The position numbers were made by a program, and so were the translations under genes. The notes under the pieces were generated by a model. It saw only the letters and a list, made by a program, of their open reading frames with translations, had not been told where the DNA came from and made no database searches. Below are positions 36,130 to 44,276 of a DNA stretch of 48,756 nucleotides, in pieces. Each line of letters starts with the position of its first letter. The first letter of the stretch is position 1. The stretch is taken from assembly GCA_022769185.1 (NCBI GenBank), contig JALEKG010000093.1, forward strand, positions 1 to 48,756, written 5' to 3'. Source of the stretch: Dorea sp. Lineage in GTDB: Bacteria; Bacillota; Clostridia; Lachnospirales; Lachnospiraceae.

Positions 36130-38223
36130 ATGGAGATAACAATAACTCCTGCAATCTGTGGGTTCTGTGGCGGATCCTGTCTCGTGGATCTGCATCTGCA
36201 GGATGGAAAGATCGTAAAAGTGGAAGGAAATAAAACGCTGCCATTTTCCGATGGGCGTCTCTGCGTCAAAGGTGCTGCACTCAAACAGGCAACTTACAGT
36301 CCAGACCGGCTTCTCTATCCTATGAAACGGGTAGGAAATAGAGGAGAAGGCAGATTTGAGCGGATCAGCTGGGAGGAAGCTCTGGATACTATCGTGGAGA
36401 AGATGGAAGATACAAAAGAAAAATATGGAGCGAAATCTACCATGGTATATGTAGGCCATCCAAAATGGTTCCGTCCGTATCTTACGGATTTTGCGAATCA
36501 TTATGGAACACCAAATGTGGGTTCAGAATCCAGCACCTGCGCTTATGCTTTGATGCTGGCGTGTAAATGTTGCTTTGGCTCTGACGTATTTATGCCGCAG
36601 CCGGATATGAGACGATGCAAAACATTGTTAATCTGGGGAGTGAATCCTCTTTATAGTAATTCTGTGAAAGGCGGCAAGGGATTTTTAGGAGCGGTAGAGC
36701 GAGGAGTCAATGTGATCGTGGTGGATCCAAGATGTACACCCACAACAGAACATGCAGCTCTCCATCTTCGTCCGATTCCGGGAACCGATGGGGCACTGGC
36801 GCTGGGAATGGCTAGAGTTATGATCACAGAGGATTTATATGATAAAGATTATATAGAGAAGTATACTTATGGATTTGAAGAATACAAAGAATATGTTATG
36901 GAGTTTACGCCCGAAAAAGTAGAAAAAATCACAGGAGTTCCAGCAGGGAATATGATAAAGGCGGCAAGGCTTTTTGCATCAGAAAAACCGAGTGCGATCA
37001 TGACTTCTGCTTCTCCGGTTGTACATAATATAAATGGTGTGCAGAATGCACGTGCAATCGAACTGCTAAGTGCGCTGACTGGAAATTATGGAATGCCGGG
37101 TGGAGTGATGGCTCCGGGACCGGGACGTCCGCGGATGAAGGGTGCATTTATGAATGACTGGATGCAGCGAGTAGATCCGGATCAGGACTTAAGTCATGAT
37201 CAGTTTCCGGCATGGAGGAAACTGATTTATTATGAGACACAGGTAACACGAATCGCAGATTATCTGGAAGGAAAAGGCGAGTATCCGATCCGCACGCTGC
37301 TGGCGTTTGGAATGAATCATCATATGTGGCCGAGACCGGATCGGATTGAAGATGCGATGCAGAATCTGGATTTCTTTGTGAATGTGGATATGTATATGAA
37401 TGATACCTGCAAGTATGCAGATATTCTTCTCCCGGCAGCAACTTCTCTGGAGCGGGAACAGGTAGAAATCTTAGGCCCAAATATCCTTTACTATCAGCCG
37501 GAAGCGATCCAGCCGATGGGAGAAGTGAAAAATGACATAGAGATTCTTCTGGAGCTGAGCAGTCGTATGGGATTTTCACTTGGGGATCCGCAGATTCACA
37601 GCTATGAGGAATATCTGGATTCGCTTCTTAGTCCGACTGGTGTCACACTTGCAGAGTTAAAGGAGCATCCGGAAGGAATGCAGCCCAAAAATCCGGCAAA
37701 AGTACGAACGTCAGAACAGATCCTTCAGGTAAAGACGCCAAGTGGGAAGATTGAATTTGTTTCTCAGGTACTGGAATCCTGTAAAAAACCTGGGCACGAA
37801 GGTCTTCCGATTTATCGTGATTTCAGAGAACAGCTCCCGATGGAGGAATATCCTCTGATTCTGGCAACAGGAAGCCGGAAACCGCAGTTATTTCATTCCA
37901 GAACGTACCGGCTCCCTTGGCTTGCAAATCTAGAAGGAACACCAGTCATAGATATCCATCCGGAAGATGCCAGAAAACTTTCGCTGGAAAATGGGGAAGA
38001 GGTAGTCTTAAGAACACCGGTTGGTGCAATGGAGCTTTCGGTCAATCTTGATTCGTCCTGTCTGCCGGGGGTTGTGAATGTTTATCACGGAGCAGGAGAG
38101 AAAGACATTAATTATCTGGTGGATGATAAGTATCTGGATCCGATTTCCGGATTCCCAGGGTATAAGTCCTATTGCTGTAGGATAGAGAAGAAGGTGATGG
38201 AAAATGAGCAGAGTAAAATGTAA
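36130..38223 (+). CDS. Molybdopterin-dependent oxidoreductase, catalytic subunit
   Basis: The 697-residue protein belongs to the DMSO-reductase superfamily (bis-pterin Mo or W enzymes). An N-terminal [4Fe-4S] site is made by C10-x2-C13-x3-C17 and C45 (RLCVKG). Pterin-binding regions include LLIWGVNPLYSNSVKG, VIVVDPRCTPT, the AIELLSALTGNYGMPGG segment and the C-terminal ILATGSRKPQLFHSRTY. The residue at the metal position is probably C137 in GSESSTCAYA, as in formate dehydrogenase, polysulfide or thiosulfate reductase types. There is no Tat signal, so the enzyme is cytosolic. GGGAGG stands seven bases before the chosen ATG; in-frame upstream ATGs overlap the previous gene. It overlaps the ferredoxin-like subunit gene by 20 bases, which indicates a two-subunit enzyme. 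Confidence 0.92.
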   Translation: MEITITPAICGFCGGSCLVDLHLQDGKIVKVEGNKTLPFSDGRLCVKGAALKQATYSPDRLLYPMKRVGNRGEGRFERISWEEALDTIVEKMEDTKEKYGAKSTMVYVGHPKWFRPYLTDFANHYGTPNVGSESSTCAYALMLACKCCFGSDVFMPQPDMRRCKTLLIWGVNPLYSNSVKGGKGFLGAVERGVNVIVVDPRCTPTTEHAALHLRPIPGTDGALALGMARVMITEDLYDKDYIEKYTYGFEEYKEYVMEFTPEKVEKITGVPAGNMIKAARLFASEKPSAIMTSASPVVHNINGVQNARAIELLSALTGNYGMPGGVMAPGPGRPRMKGAFMNDWMQRVDPDQDLSHDQFPAWRKLIYYETQVTRIADYLEGKGEYPIRTLLAFGMNHHMWPRPDRIEDAMQNLDFFVNVDMYMNDTCKYADILLPAATSLEREQVEILGPNILYYQPEAIQPMGEVKNDIEILLELSSRMGFSLGDPQIHSYEEYLDSLLSPTGVTLAELKEHPEGMQPKNPAKVRTSEQILQVKTPSGKIEFVSQVLESCKKPGHEGLPIYRDFREQLPMEEYPLILATGSRKPQLFHSRTYRLPWLANLEGTPVIDIHPEDARKLSLENGEEVVLRTPVGAMELSVNLDSSCLPGVVNVYHGAGEKDINYLVDDKYLDPISGFPGYKSYCCRIEKKVMENEQSKM

Positions 38224-38632
38224 TCCGGAATTGTGTTCCGGATGCCTCGCTTGTGTAGTGGCATGCATCGACCAGCATTATGCTGAGACCGAGGAACATG
38301 CAGTATCTGGAAGAATTTATGAAAAAAGAATGTCTGAACGGACTGGGCTTGTCAGTTACGTCACAAGAAGCTGTCTTCATTGTAAAAATGCGAAGTGTAT
38401 GGAAGTCTGTCCGGCGGAGGCACTGGTGCGGGATGAAAGAGGATTTGTGATTCCAGTCAGGGAAAAATGTATTGGCTGTCAGGCATGTGCGAAAGCGTGT
38501 CCGTTTGATATTCCGCAATATGATGCAGACGGAAAACTGGTAAAATGTGATGGCTGTTCCGAAAGAATTGCCAGAGGGGAAGAACCGGCGTGTGTCAGGA
38601 TCTGTAATACCGGTGCACTAGCGATGGAGTAG
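38204..38632 (+). CDS. Four-cluster 4Fe-4S electron-transfer subunit
   Basis: The 142-residue protein has sixteen cysteines arranged for four [4Fe-4S] clusters, like DmsB, NrfC and HycB-type subunits. The groups are C11-C14-C17-C21, C57-C60-C65-C69, C89-C92-C95-C99 and C115-C118-C130-C134. It passes electrons between the molybdopterin subunit and an outside partner. Its start overlaps the catalytic-subunit gene, so the two are translationally coupled. There is no membrane anchor subunit next to it, so the enzyme is probably soluble and linked to another cytosolic partner, possibly the nitrogenase-like proteins downstream. Confidence 0.92.
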   Translation: MSRVKCNPELCSGCLACVVACIDQHYAETEEHAVSGRIYEKRMSERTGLVSYVTRSCLHCKNAKCMEVCPAEALVRDERGFVIPVREKCIGCQACAKACPFDIPQYDADGKLVKCDGCSERIARGEEPACVRICNTGALAME

Positions 38633-38644
38633 GATGATAATAAG

Positions 38645-39862
38645 ATGTCTGAAGTTATCCATATTTTACTTGCACCACTTTCATGTATGAGGCATTGCGA
38701 CTTTGACCTGAAGTTAAATGGATATACACAGGATGTGTACAGCCTATTTCTGTCAGAAAAAGAGATTGTAAGTGGAAAGGTTGCAGATGTTCTGAAAGAA
38801 TGTATCCTGGACTTGCTAAAAAGGCTGAATCCAAGGCCGAAGGTCATTACCATTACCGTTACCTGTATTGATGGATTAATACAGTCTGATTATACAGCCA
38901 TTCGAAAGATGCTGATGAAAGAATATGGAATTCGATTTGGTGTGGTAGAGATGTTTCCAATTCTTGCTGATAATAAGATTAAGCATACAGATCTTTTCCC
39001 GGAAATGGTATATGGTTTGATCCAGGCAGATCCGGATCAGCCAAAAAAGAAGATGGTCAATCTCTTGGGACATGTGGATATCGTGGATCCGAATACAGAT
39101 TTTTATCAGGTTCTTCAAAAGGCGGGATATGAGGTCCGTGAGATCAGGCAATGTAAAAATCTGGATGAATTTGATGAGATGGGAGAGGCATGTCTGAATA
39201 TCGTATTAAGTGCTTTCCATCTGCATGCAGCAAGGATGATGGAGAGAAAGTATAATGTGCCTTATTTCTTTTGGAATGAATCCATGAATCCAGATACGAT
39301 TCAGAGGAATTACGAAGAGCTGGAACGAAGACTTCAATGTAAATTGGAGATAGATGATTTCTATCAGGCGGCAAAAGAGAAGGTCGAAAAAATGAGAAAA
39401 CTCTCCGAGGGGAAATCCTTTGCCATTGGTCAGAGACTGGATTATGTTCCGGTGAAGGCAGCCTGTGAGCTGACTGCGATTGGTTTGAATGTGAAATATG
39501 TATTTACAGATCAGATCCGGAAAGCAGATATAGAGTATTATGAATGGCTCGGATTGCACAGTCCACAGACACATGTGTATCTGTCTTCGGATATCAGTAT
39601 GAGAAGTTTTATGTATCATCCGGAACCGGTAGACATTTTAGTTAACGGAAGTATGATGTTCATGAAAAATGTGGAAGGTCTGATGACCGTTGAACTACCA
39701 GAGGAGCCATATGATTTCCAGACTTTTCTACAGGTAATGGAGGCGTTTGAAGAACAGATATCACACAAAGCGCAGAAGAAAAACGAATGTGAAAAAAAGG
39801 ATTCTGGCAATGAGGTGTCTATGTTTGCAAGAGCATGGAAGACTTATTCTGGGGAGGTGTAG
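38645..39862 (+). CDS. Nitrogenase component 1-like protein, first subunit (NifD-like)
   Basis: The 405-residue protein resembles the Oxidored_nitro family (NifD/K/E/N, BchN/B, and nitrogenase-like proteins). The start LLAPLSCMRHC corresponds to the glycine/cysteine loop that holds the shared metal cluster. ITITVTCIDGLIQSDYTAI matches the TC-x-x-x-IGDD segment, and VNLLGHVDIVDPNTDFYQVL the strand-loop of the next domain. Candidate cluster ligands are C14, C18 and C74. The protein is shorter than NifD (about 480) and lacks the obvious FeMo-cofactor cysteine/histidine region, so dinitrogen reduction is very unlikely. It starts 12 bases after the ferredoxin-like gene and is followed directly by its partner. 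Function unknown. Confidence 0.75.
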   Translation: MSEVIHILLAPLSCMRHCDFDLKLNGYTQDVYSLFLSEKEIVSGKVADVLKECILDLLKRLNPRPKVITITVTCIDGLIQSDYTAIRKMLMKEYGIRFGVVEMFPILADNKIKHTDLFPEMVYGLIQADPDQPKKKMVNLLGHVDIVDPNTDFYQVLQKAGYEVREIRQCKNLDEFDEMGEACLNIVLSAFHLHAARMMERKYNVPYFFWNESMNPDTIQRNYEELERRLQCKLEIDDFYQAAKEKVEKMRKLSEGKSFAIGQRLDYVPVKAACELTAIGLNVKYVFTDQIRKADIEYYEWLGLHSPQTHVYLSSDISMRSFMYHPEPVDILVNGSMMFMKNVEGLMTVELPEEPYDFQTFLQVMEAFEEQISHKAQKKNECEKKDSGNEVSMFARAWKTYSGEV

Positions 39863-39864
39863 AT

Positions 39865-41085
39865 ATGGCACGATTATTTCAGAAAACAGGTTCTTTTGCA
39901 GGAGATTATTCTGGGGCAGCAGGAGTTCTTCGGGATATGGGAGGTATGCTGATTTTTTGTGATGCCGGGGCGTGCATGGGAGGATTCTTATTTGGAGAAG
40001 ATCCCAAAGGGGAAAAGGAAGAGAAAAGGATCTTTTCTGCATCGCTAAGAGAAAAGCAGGTGGTCATGGGATTTGATAAGAAACTGAAAAAAGATGCAGT
40101 ACGAACATATCAGGAAGCAGGCGGAGCATTTGTTGGATTGATCGGGACACCAGTAGCAGCTGTTGTTGGTTCTGATCTGGGAGGCCTTGGAAAAGAAATC
40201 TGCAGGGAACTCTATCATCAGGGAATGACAGATCAAATTCTTCCTTCGTTAGGAGTGGAGACGAACGGATGGGACTATTATGATGCCGGACAGGAAAAGG
40301 CATATCTGGCAATGGCTGAGATGTTGATACAGGAAGAAGCAGAAACGATCGCTGATGTAAATGTGATCGGCGCAACATCCATTGATATGTGGGATTATAA
40401 TCAAATTGCAGACTGTGTAAACCTTCTGAAAAAAGCAGGGGCAGAGAATCCTGTTATATGGGGATCAAATGGGTGCATGGAAGCAATTGCCGGGGCAAAA
40501 GGAGCGAAACTGAATCTTGCAGTCTCCGTATCAGCTATCAAAGTCGTGGAAAAGCTGCATGAAAAATATGGAACTCCTTTTTTGATCGGATATCCATTGG
40601 GAGAAAAAGAAACTGTCCGGTGGGTGAATCAAGTAAAAGGAATTCTGTCCGGAGATGAATGTGCACCTGTGACGGATCCGACTGTGCATTCAATTGCAGT
40701 GGATTTTAGAAGGACTGCAGATGGAAAAAGAGCTTTCATTATCGGAGAGCAGCTGACTTCAAATGCGATGCGAAGACTTTTGGAAACAGAATTTGATTAT
40801 GTGCATGTGGATGTAGCATCTTATTTCAAAATGGATAGAACACTTATGAAGGAGAATGATTTCTGGATCAGAGAAGAAGAAGTGCTGGTGCGTTTCCTGG
40901 AAGAACGGGAACCGTACGATCTGGTGATCGCAGATCCTCTTTGCTTTCAGTTTCTTCCTTATGAGCCGAAACGAAAGATTGCTTATCCGCATATTGCAGT
41001 GTCAAGCCTGTTTTATCTGGGAAAAAGTGTCAATATATTTGGCGAAAAAGCCAGTTTGTATTTTCGGAAAATGTTAGAAGAATAA
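39865..41085 (+). CDS. Nitrogenase component 1-like protein, second subunit (NifK/NifE-like)
   Basis: A 406-residue member of the same family. Typical segments are DYSGAAGVLRDMGGMLIFCD at residues 14-33, GACMGGF, and LIGTPVAAVVGSDLGGLGKE, the counterpart of the GTPVPAVVGTD motif in nitrogenase-like proteins, then VIGATSIDMWD and a second-domain AFIIGEQLTSNAMRRLLE. Candidate cluster ligands are C32 and C37; the third cysteine expected for a full P-cluster is absent. GGGGAGGTG sits before the ATG at 39865, two bases after the first subunit gene, so the two surely form a complex. No NifH-type reductase is encoded in the window. It ends in a long terminator. Confidence 0.78.
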   Translation: MARLFQKTGSFAGDYSGAAGVLRDMGGMLIFCDAGACMGGFLFGEDPKGEKEEKRIFSASLREKQVVMGFDKKLKKDAVRTYQEAGGAFVGLIGTPVAAVVGSDLGGLGKEICRELYHQGMTDQILPSLGVETNGWDYYDAGQEKAYLAMAEMLIQEEAETIADVNVIGATSIDMWDYNQIADCVNLLKKAGAENPVIWGSNGCMEAIAGAKGAKLNLAVSVSAIKVVEKLHEKYGTPFLIGYPLGEKETVRWVNQVKGILSGDECAPVTDPTVHSIAVDFRRTADGKRAFIIGEQLTSNAMRRLLETEFDYVHVDVASYFKMDRTLMKENDFWIREEEVLVRFLEEREPYDLVIADPLCFQFLPYEPKRKIAYPHIAVSSLFYLGKSVNIFGEKASLYFRKMLEE

Positions 41086-41121
41086 TAAAAGAGACTGCGG
41101 GATGCAGTCTCTTTTATTATT
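41081..41121. terminator. Bidirectional terminator between the corrinoid operon and the sugar ABC operon
   Basis: A perfect 18-bp stem, 41081-41098 with 41104-41121, encloses a GGGAT loop. The arms contain AAAAGAGACTGC and GCAGTCTCTTTT, so T-rich ends are present on both strands. It separates two convergent operons. Confidence 0.93.
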
Positions 41122-41926
41122 CTTTCAGGCCGCTGAGAGCCATACTCTCCTGAAATTTTGATTGAAGTAACAGATAGAAAATGAAAGGCGGAAGGAAAGT
41201 GACAGTTGCGCTTGCCATACTTAGCCCTACATCTGAGTCATACTGTGTTTTCATCGTTGTAAGTGCGATTGGAAGTGTACGGTGTAAATCATCGGTTGTA
41301 ATGATGAGTGGCCACGTAAAGTTGTTCCATGCTCCGACAAAAGTAAAGATTGCAATTGTGAGCATTGCAGATTTTACCAGTGGCAAGATTACAACTTGTA
41401 AGATCTTCCATCGGGAAGCACCATCAATTTGTGCAGATTCAACTAACTCAACAGGAATTCCCATAATTGCGTTTCGCATAATGAATACGCCGAATGCAGT
41501 TGGAAGAGGAAGGATTAATGCTTTAAATGTATTTACCCATCCAAATCCCCGGACAAGAAGATAGAGAGGTACCAGAATTGCCTGAGAAGGAACCAGCATC
41601 GTTAAAAGTAATAAGAAAAATATTTTATCCCTGCCTTTAAATTTCAGTTTTGCAAAGGCATAGCCAGCGGTACAGCTGGTGAATAAGGTTAATAGAACTC
41701 CTGCTACGGCAATAAATACACTGTTCAAAAAGTAACGTATAAAAGTTGGATCTGAAAATATTTTCTTATAATGTGTAAGAGACATGTCAGAAAAATTCAG
41801 GGAGATATCATACGCATTGATCGTGCTTTTGGTTGACATAAGTATCATATATAAAAACGGAAGGATACAAATCAGAATGATAAAAATGAAAAAAATGTTA
41901 ATGATTATATTATTTAATTTTTTCAT
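41117..41926 (-). CDS. Carbohydrate ABC transporter permease (MalG-like)
   Basis: A 269-residue inner-membrane permease with six predicted helices. The conserved EAA loop that contacts the ATPase is ELVESAQIDGASRWKILQVV with ILPLVKSA after it. It belongs to the CUT1 group of sugar importers. The longer reading begins with GTG inside the ribosome binding site GGAGGTG; the ATG at 41926 is better placed. It is the last gene of a three-gene set; no ATP-binding subunit is present in the window, so a shared ATPase such as MsmX encoded elsewhere must energise it, as is common in Firmicutes. Confidence 0.92.
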   Translation of the reverse strand: MKKLNNIIINIFFIFIILICILPFLYMILMSTKSTINAYDISLNFSDMSLTHYKKIFSDPTFIRYFLNSVFIAVAGVLLTLFTSCTAGYAFAKLKFKGRDKIFFLLLLTMLVPSQAILVPLYLLVRGFGWVNTFKALILPLPTAFGVFIMRNAIMGIPVELVESAQIDGASRWKILQVVILPLVKSAMLTIAIFTFVGAWNNFTWPLIITTDDLHRTLPIALTTMKTQYDSDVGLSMASATVTFLPPFIFYLLLQSKFQESMALSGLKE

Positions 41927-41938
41927 TGTATTCACCTC

Positions 41939-42823
41939 CTATATTTCTGAAGCATCACGTTTGAGAAAACGTTGCTGGAATAATATGACAACTAAGAGAA
42001 TCAGCATCAATACGTTAGATACAGCCATAGCATATCCGCTTTTTCCGCTTTTGAATGTGAGCTGATATGCGTACATGACCAGGGTGGTAGTGGACATGGA
42101 AGGCCCTCCGCCGGTCATCGTATAGATCAGATCGAATACCTGTACGGAGACGATGGTTGCGAGAAACGTATTCATTATAATGGTAGGTTTTAGCAAAGGT
42201 AATGTGATCTTCGTAAGCATATCAAAGGAAGTTGCACCATCAACTTTAGCTACTTCATAGTAACTGTTGGAGATAGACATCAGGGAAGACAGCATGATGA
42301 TCATATAATAACCAATATCTTTCCATACAATTAATAATGCAACTGTGATAATCGCTGTTTTACTGCTTCCAAGTAACATCGTCGGATCTATGCCCAAAAT
42401 ACCAAAGATGGATTTGACGATAGGATTCCCGCCATTTAAAATTGCCTTCCATACGGTACCAACTACGGCACTGGAAGAGAGATAAGGAATAAATACAGCA
42501 GCTTTTGTGAGTTTACCAAGTATTGTGTGCTGCCTGGAAGCAATCAGAACTGCCAGCAACGTAGAACATATGATCTGGAGTGGTACGGAAATAACAGCAA
42601 TTTTTAATGTATTCATAATACAAAGACGCAATTTTGTATCACGAAATAATTTCAGATAATTGTAAAGTCCGTTAAATTTCGCTGGAGTAATAATGTTATA
42701 CTGCGTAAAACTAAAACATATTGCAATGATCAAAGATCCTGCTACGAAGGTAAGCAGGATCAATGATATTGGCGCTATGTAAAGATAAGGCGTAAAAACG
42801 GACACCTTTTTCTTTTTTTTCAT
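41939..42823 (-). CDS. Carbohydrate ABC transporter permease (MalF/UgpA-like)
   Basis: The 294-residue membrane protein has a basic cytosolic start, about six helices and the EAA motif YYEVAKVDGATSFDMLTKIT. It pairs with the MalG-like permease downstream. The motif LYIAPISLILLTFVAGSLII forms the first helix. GAGGAAACT precedes the ATG. It follows the binding-protein gene after 16 bases and precedes the second permease after 12, a typical CUT1 operon. The sugar is not deducible. Confidence 0.92.
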   Translation of the reverse strand: MKKKKKVSVFTPYLYIAPISLILLTFVAGSLIIAICFSFTQYNIITPAKFNGLYNYLKLFRDTKLRLCIMNTLKIAVISVPLQIICSTLLAVLIASRQHTILGKLTKAAVFIPYLSSSAVVGTVWKAILNGGNPIVKSIFGILGIDPTMLLGSSKTAIITVALLIVWKDIGYYMIIMLSSLMSISNSYYEVAKVDGATSFDMLTKITLPLLKPTIIMNTFLATIVSVQVFDLIYTMTGGGPSMSTTTLVMYAYQLTFKSGKSGYAMAVSNVLMLILLVVILFQQRFLKRDASEI

Positions 42824-42839
42824 AGTTTCCTCGATTCTT

Positions 42840-44156
42840 TTATTCGTTTTCAGCGTAGTATTCGTTTAATACTTCGTTGCAATATTCGGCTGATTCATCC
42901 AGGGCTTCTTTCACATCCATATTTCCTTCCATGATGGACTGGATGTGTGCCGCATAGTTTTCCAGAATTTCACTTCCGCATGGACCAGCCTGCAGTGGAC
43001 GCCACTTGTCACGGTCTTCGCTTACGATTCTTTCCATCTTAGGATCTCCAGTATATTCTTCAGTTGCGGTAAGAGGAGCGCCTGGAGCAACTTTGTGATA
43101 TTCAGTCATGAATTCAGAACCCGTGATATATTTGATCAGATCTAATGCAAGCTCTGGATTTTCAGACGTTGTCATTACAGATAAGCAGTCTGCAGCACCA
43201 AAAGTGCCATAATCCACATTTTTCAAAGAGGTTACATAATCCCAGTTTTTCAGATTTGGATAATCACTGGCGAAGGTTGTTTCGTCAGCACTGGAGGAAC
43301 GTGTTACGCCGAAAGCTGCTTTTCCTTCCGCAAAGATCGTTGAGAAAGCATCTGTTCCAGAAAGGGACATTACATTTTCCGGCATATATGGTTTTAGACT
43401 CTTGAAAAATTCGATTGCTTCAACGCCAGCTTCGTTATTAAATGCAACTTCTTTAAGATCGTCAGTGTAGATGTCGCCGCCTGCCTGCCATAATAAGCTG
43501 TAGATGTAAGAGTTCAGTACATAAAGATTACTCATATCACCACTGTTAAGACCAACAGCGTATCCATACTGGTCGATCACACCATCGCCATCTGTATCCT
43601 GAGTAGCTTCTTCACAGATGCGTGCAAAATCTTCCCAGGTTTCCGGAGCTTCTTCGTTCAGGGAATCTAAAATATCCTGATTATAGTAAAGGACAAATGG
43701 AACACCGGTTACGATTGGAACACCATATAATCCGCCCATCATTTCTCCTCGGTCAAGGAAAAGGTATTCTTCATAATCTTCATCGGTAACCATGTCGGTC
43801 AAGTCCATTACAAGGCCAGAAGAAATATAGGTTGGATACATTTCTACATACATATAACCAATGTCAGGAGTTTCCCCGCCGGCTACACCGGTAGCCCATC
43901 TTTCTTCGTAACTTTGCCATGGAATGATTTCCATTTCAACAGTACAATTGTTTTCTTCTTCCCAGCCGGATAAAAGATTTTTAAAATTTGTTTCTGTGTC
44001 TTCATCCAGTGGTGGGAGCCACATTGTGAGGGTAGTAGCCTCTGAAGAATCTGATCCGTTTTCTTCACTGGATGTGGATTCTTTGCTGCCGCATCCAGCT
44101 GCAAGAGCAGAAATCATAGAGACACAGAGTAATACGCTCAAAAGTTTCTTTTTCAT
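42840..44156 (-). CDS. Extracellular sugar-binding lipoprotein of the ABC importer
   Basis: A family 1 extracellular solute-binding protein, 438 residues. The signal peptide ends in the lipobox LAAGC, with C22 lipid-modified and anchored to the outer face of the membrane, followed by a Ser/Glu-rich linker. The mature part shows TLTMWLPPLDEDTETNFKNL, YNQDILDSLNEEAPETWEDF and EFMTEYHKVAPGAP, as usual for binding proteins of oligosaccharide importers. AAGGAGG precedes the ATG. The 120 bases upstream (44157-44276) are AT-rich with a possible TACAAT -10 but no convincing -35 box. Confidence 0.93.
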   Translation of the reverse strand: MKKKLLSVLLCVSMISALAAGCGSKESTSSEENGSDSSEATTLTMWLPPLDEDTETNFKNLLSGWEEENNCTVEMEIIPWQSYEERWATGVAGGETPDIGYMYVEMYPTYISSGLVMDLTDMVTDEDYEEYLFLDRGEMMGGLYGVPIVTGVPFVLYYNQDILDSLNEEAPETWEDFARICEEATQDTDGDGVIDQYGYAVGLNSGDMSNLYVLNSYIYSLLWQAGGDIYTDDLKEVAFNNEAGVEAIEFFKSLKPYMPENVMSLSGTDAFSTIFAEGKAAFGVTRSSSADETTFASDYPNLKNWDYVTSLKNVDYGTFGAADCLSVMTTSENPELALDLIKYITGSEFMTEYHKVAPGAPLTATEEYTGDPKMERIVSEDRDKWRPLQAGPCGSEILENYAAHIQSIMEGNMDVKEALDESAEYCNEVLNEYYAENE

Positions 44157-44276
44157 AAGTTTGTATCCTCCTTGGTATATAAATTTACGATACTATTGTA
44201 AGCTTTATATACTAAAAAGGAAAATTCATAAAAATAATAAGAGTATATGATTTATAGAACCTATCTATAACAAAAA

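Noticed and set aside
38645-41085. True nitrogenase (nitrogen fixation)
   Set aside because: The proteins are too short, lack the usual cofactor ligands and P-cluster cysteine set, and no nifH, nifE/N or nifB genes are present.
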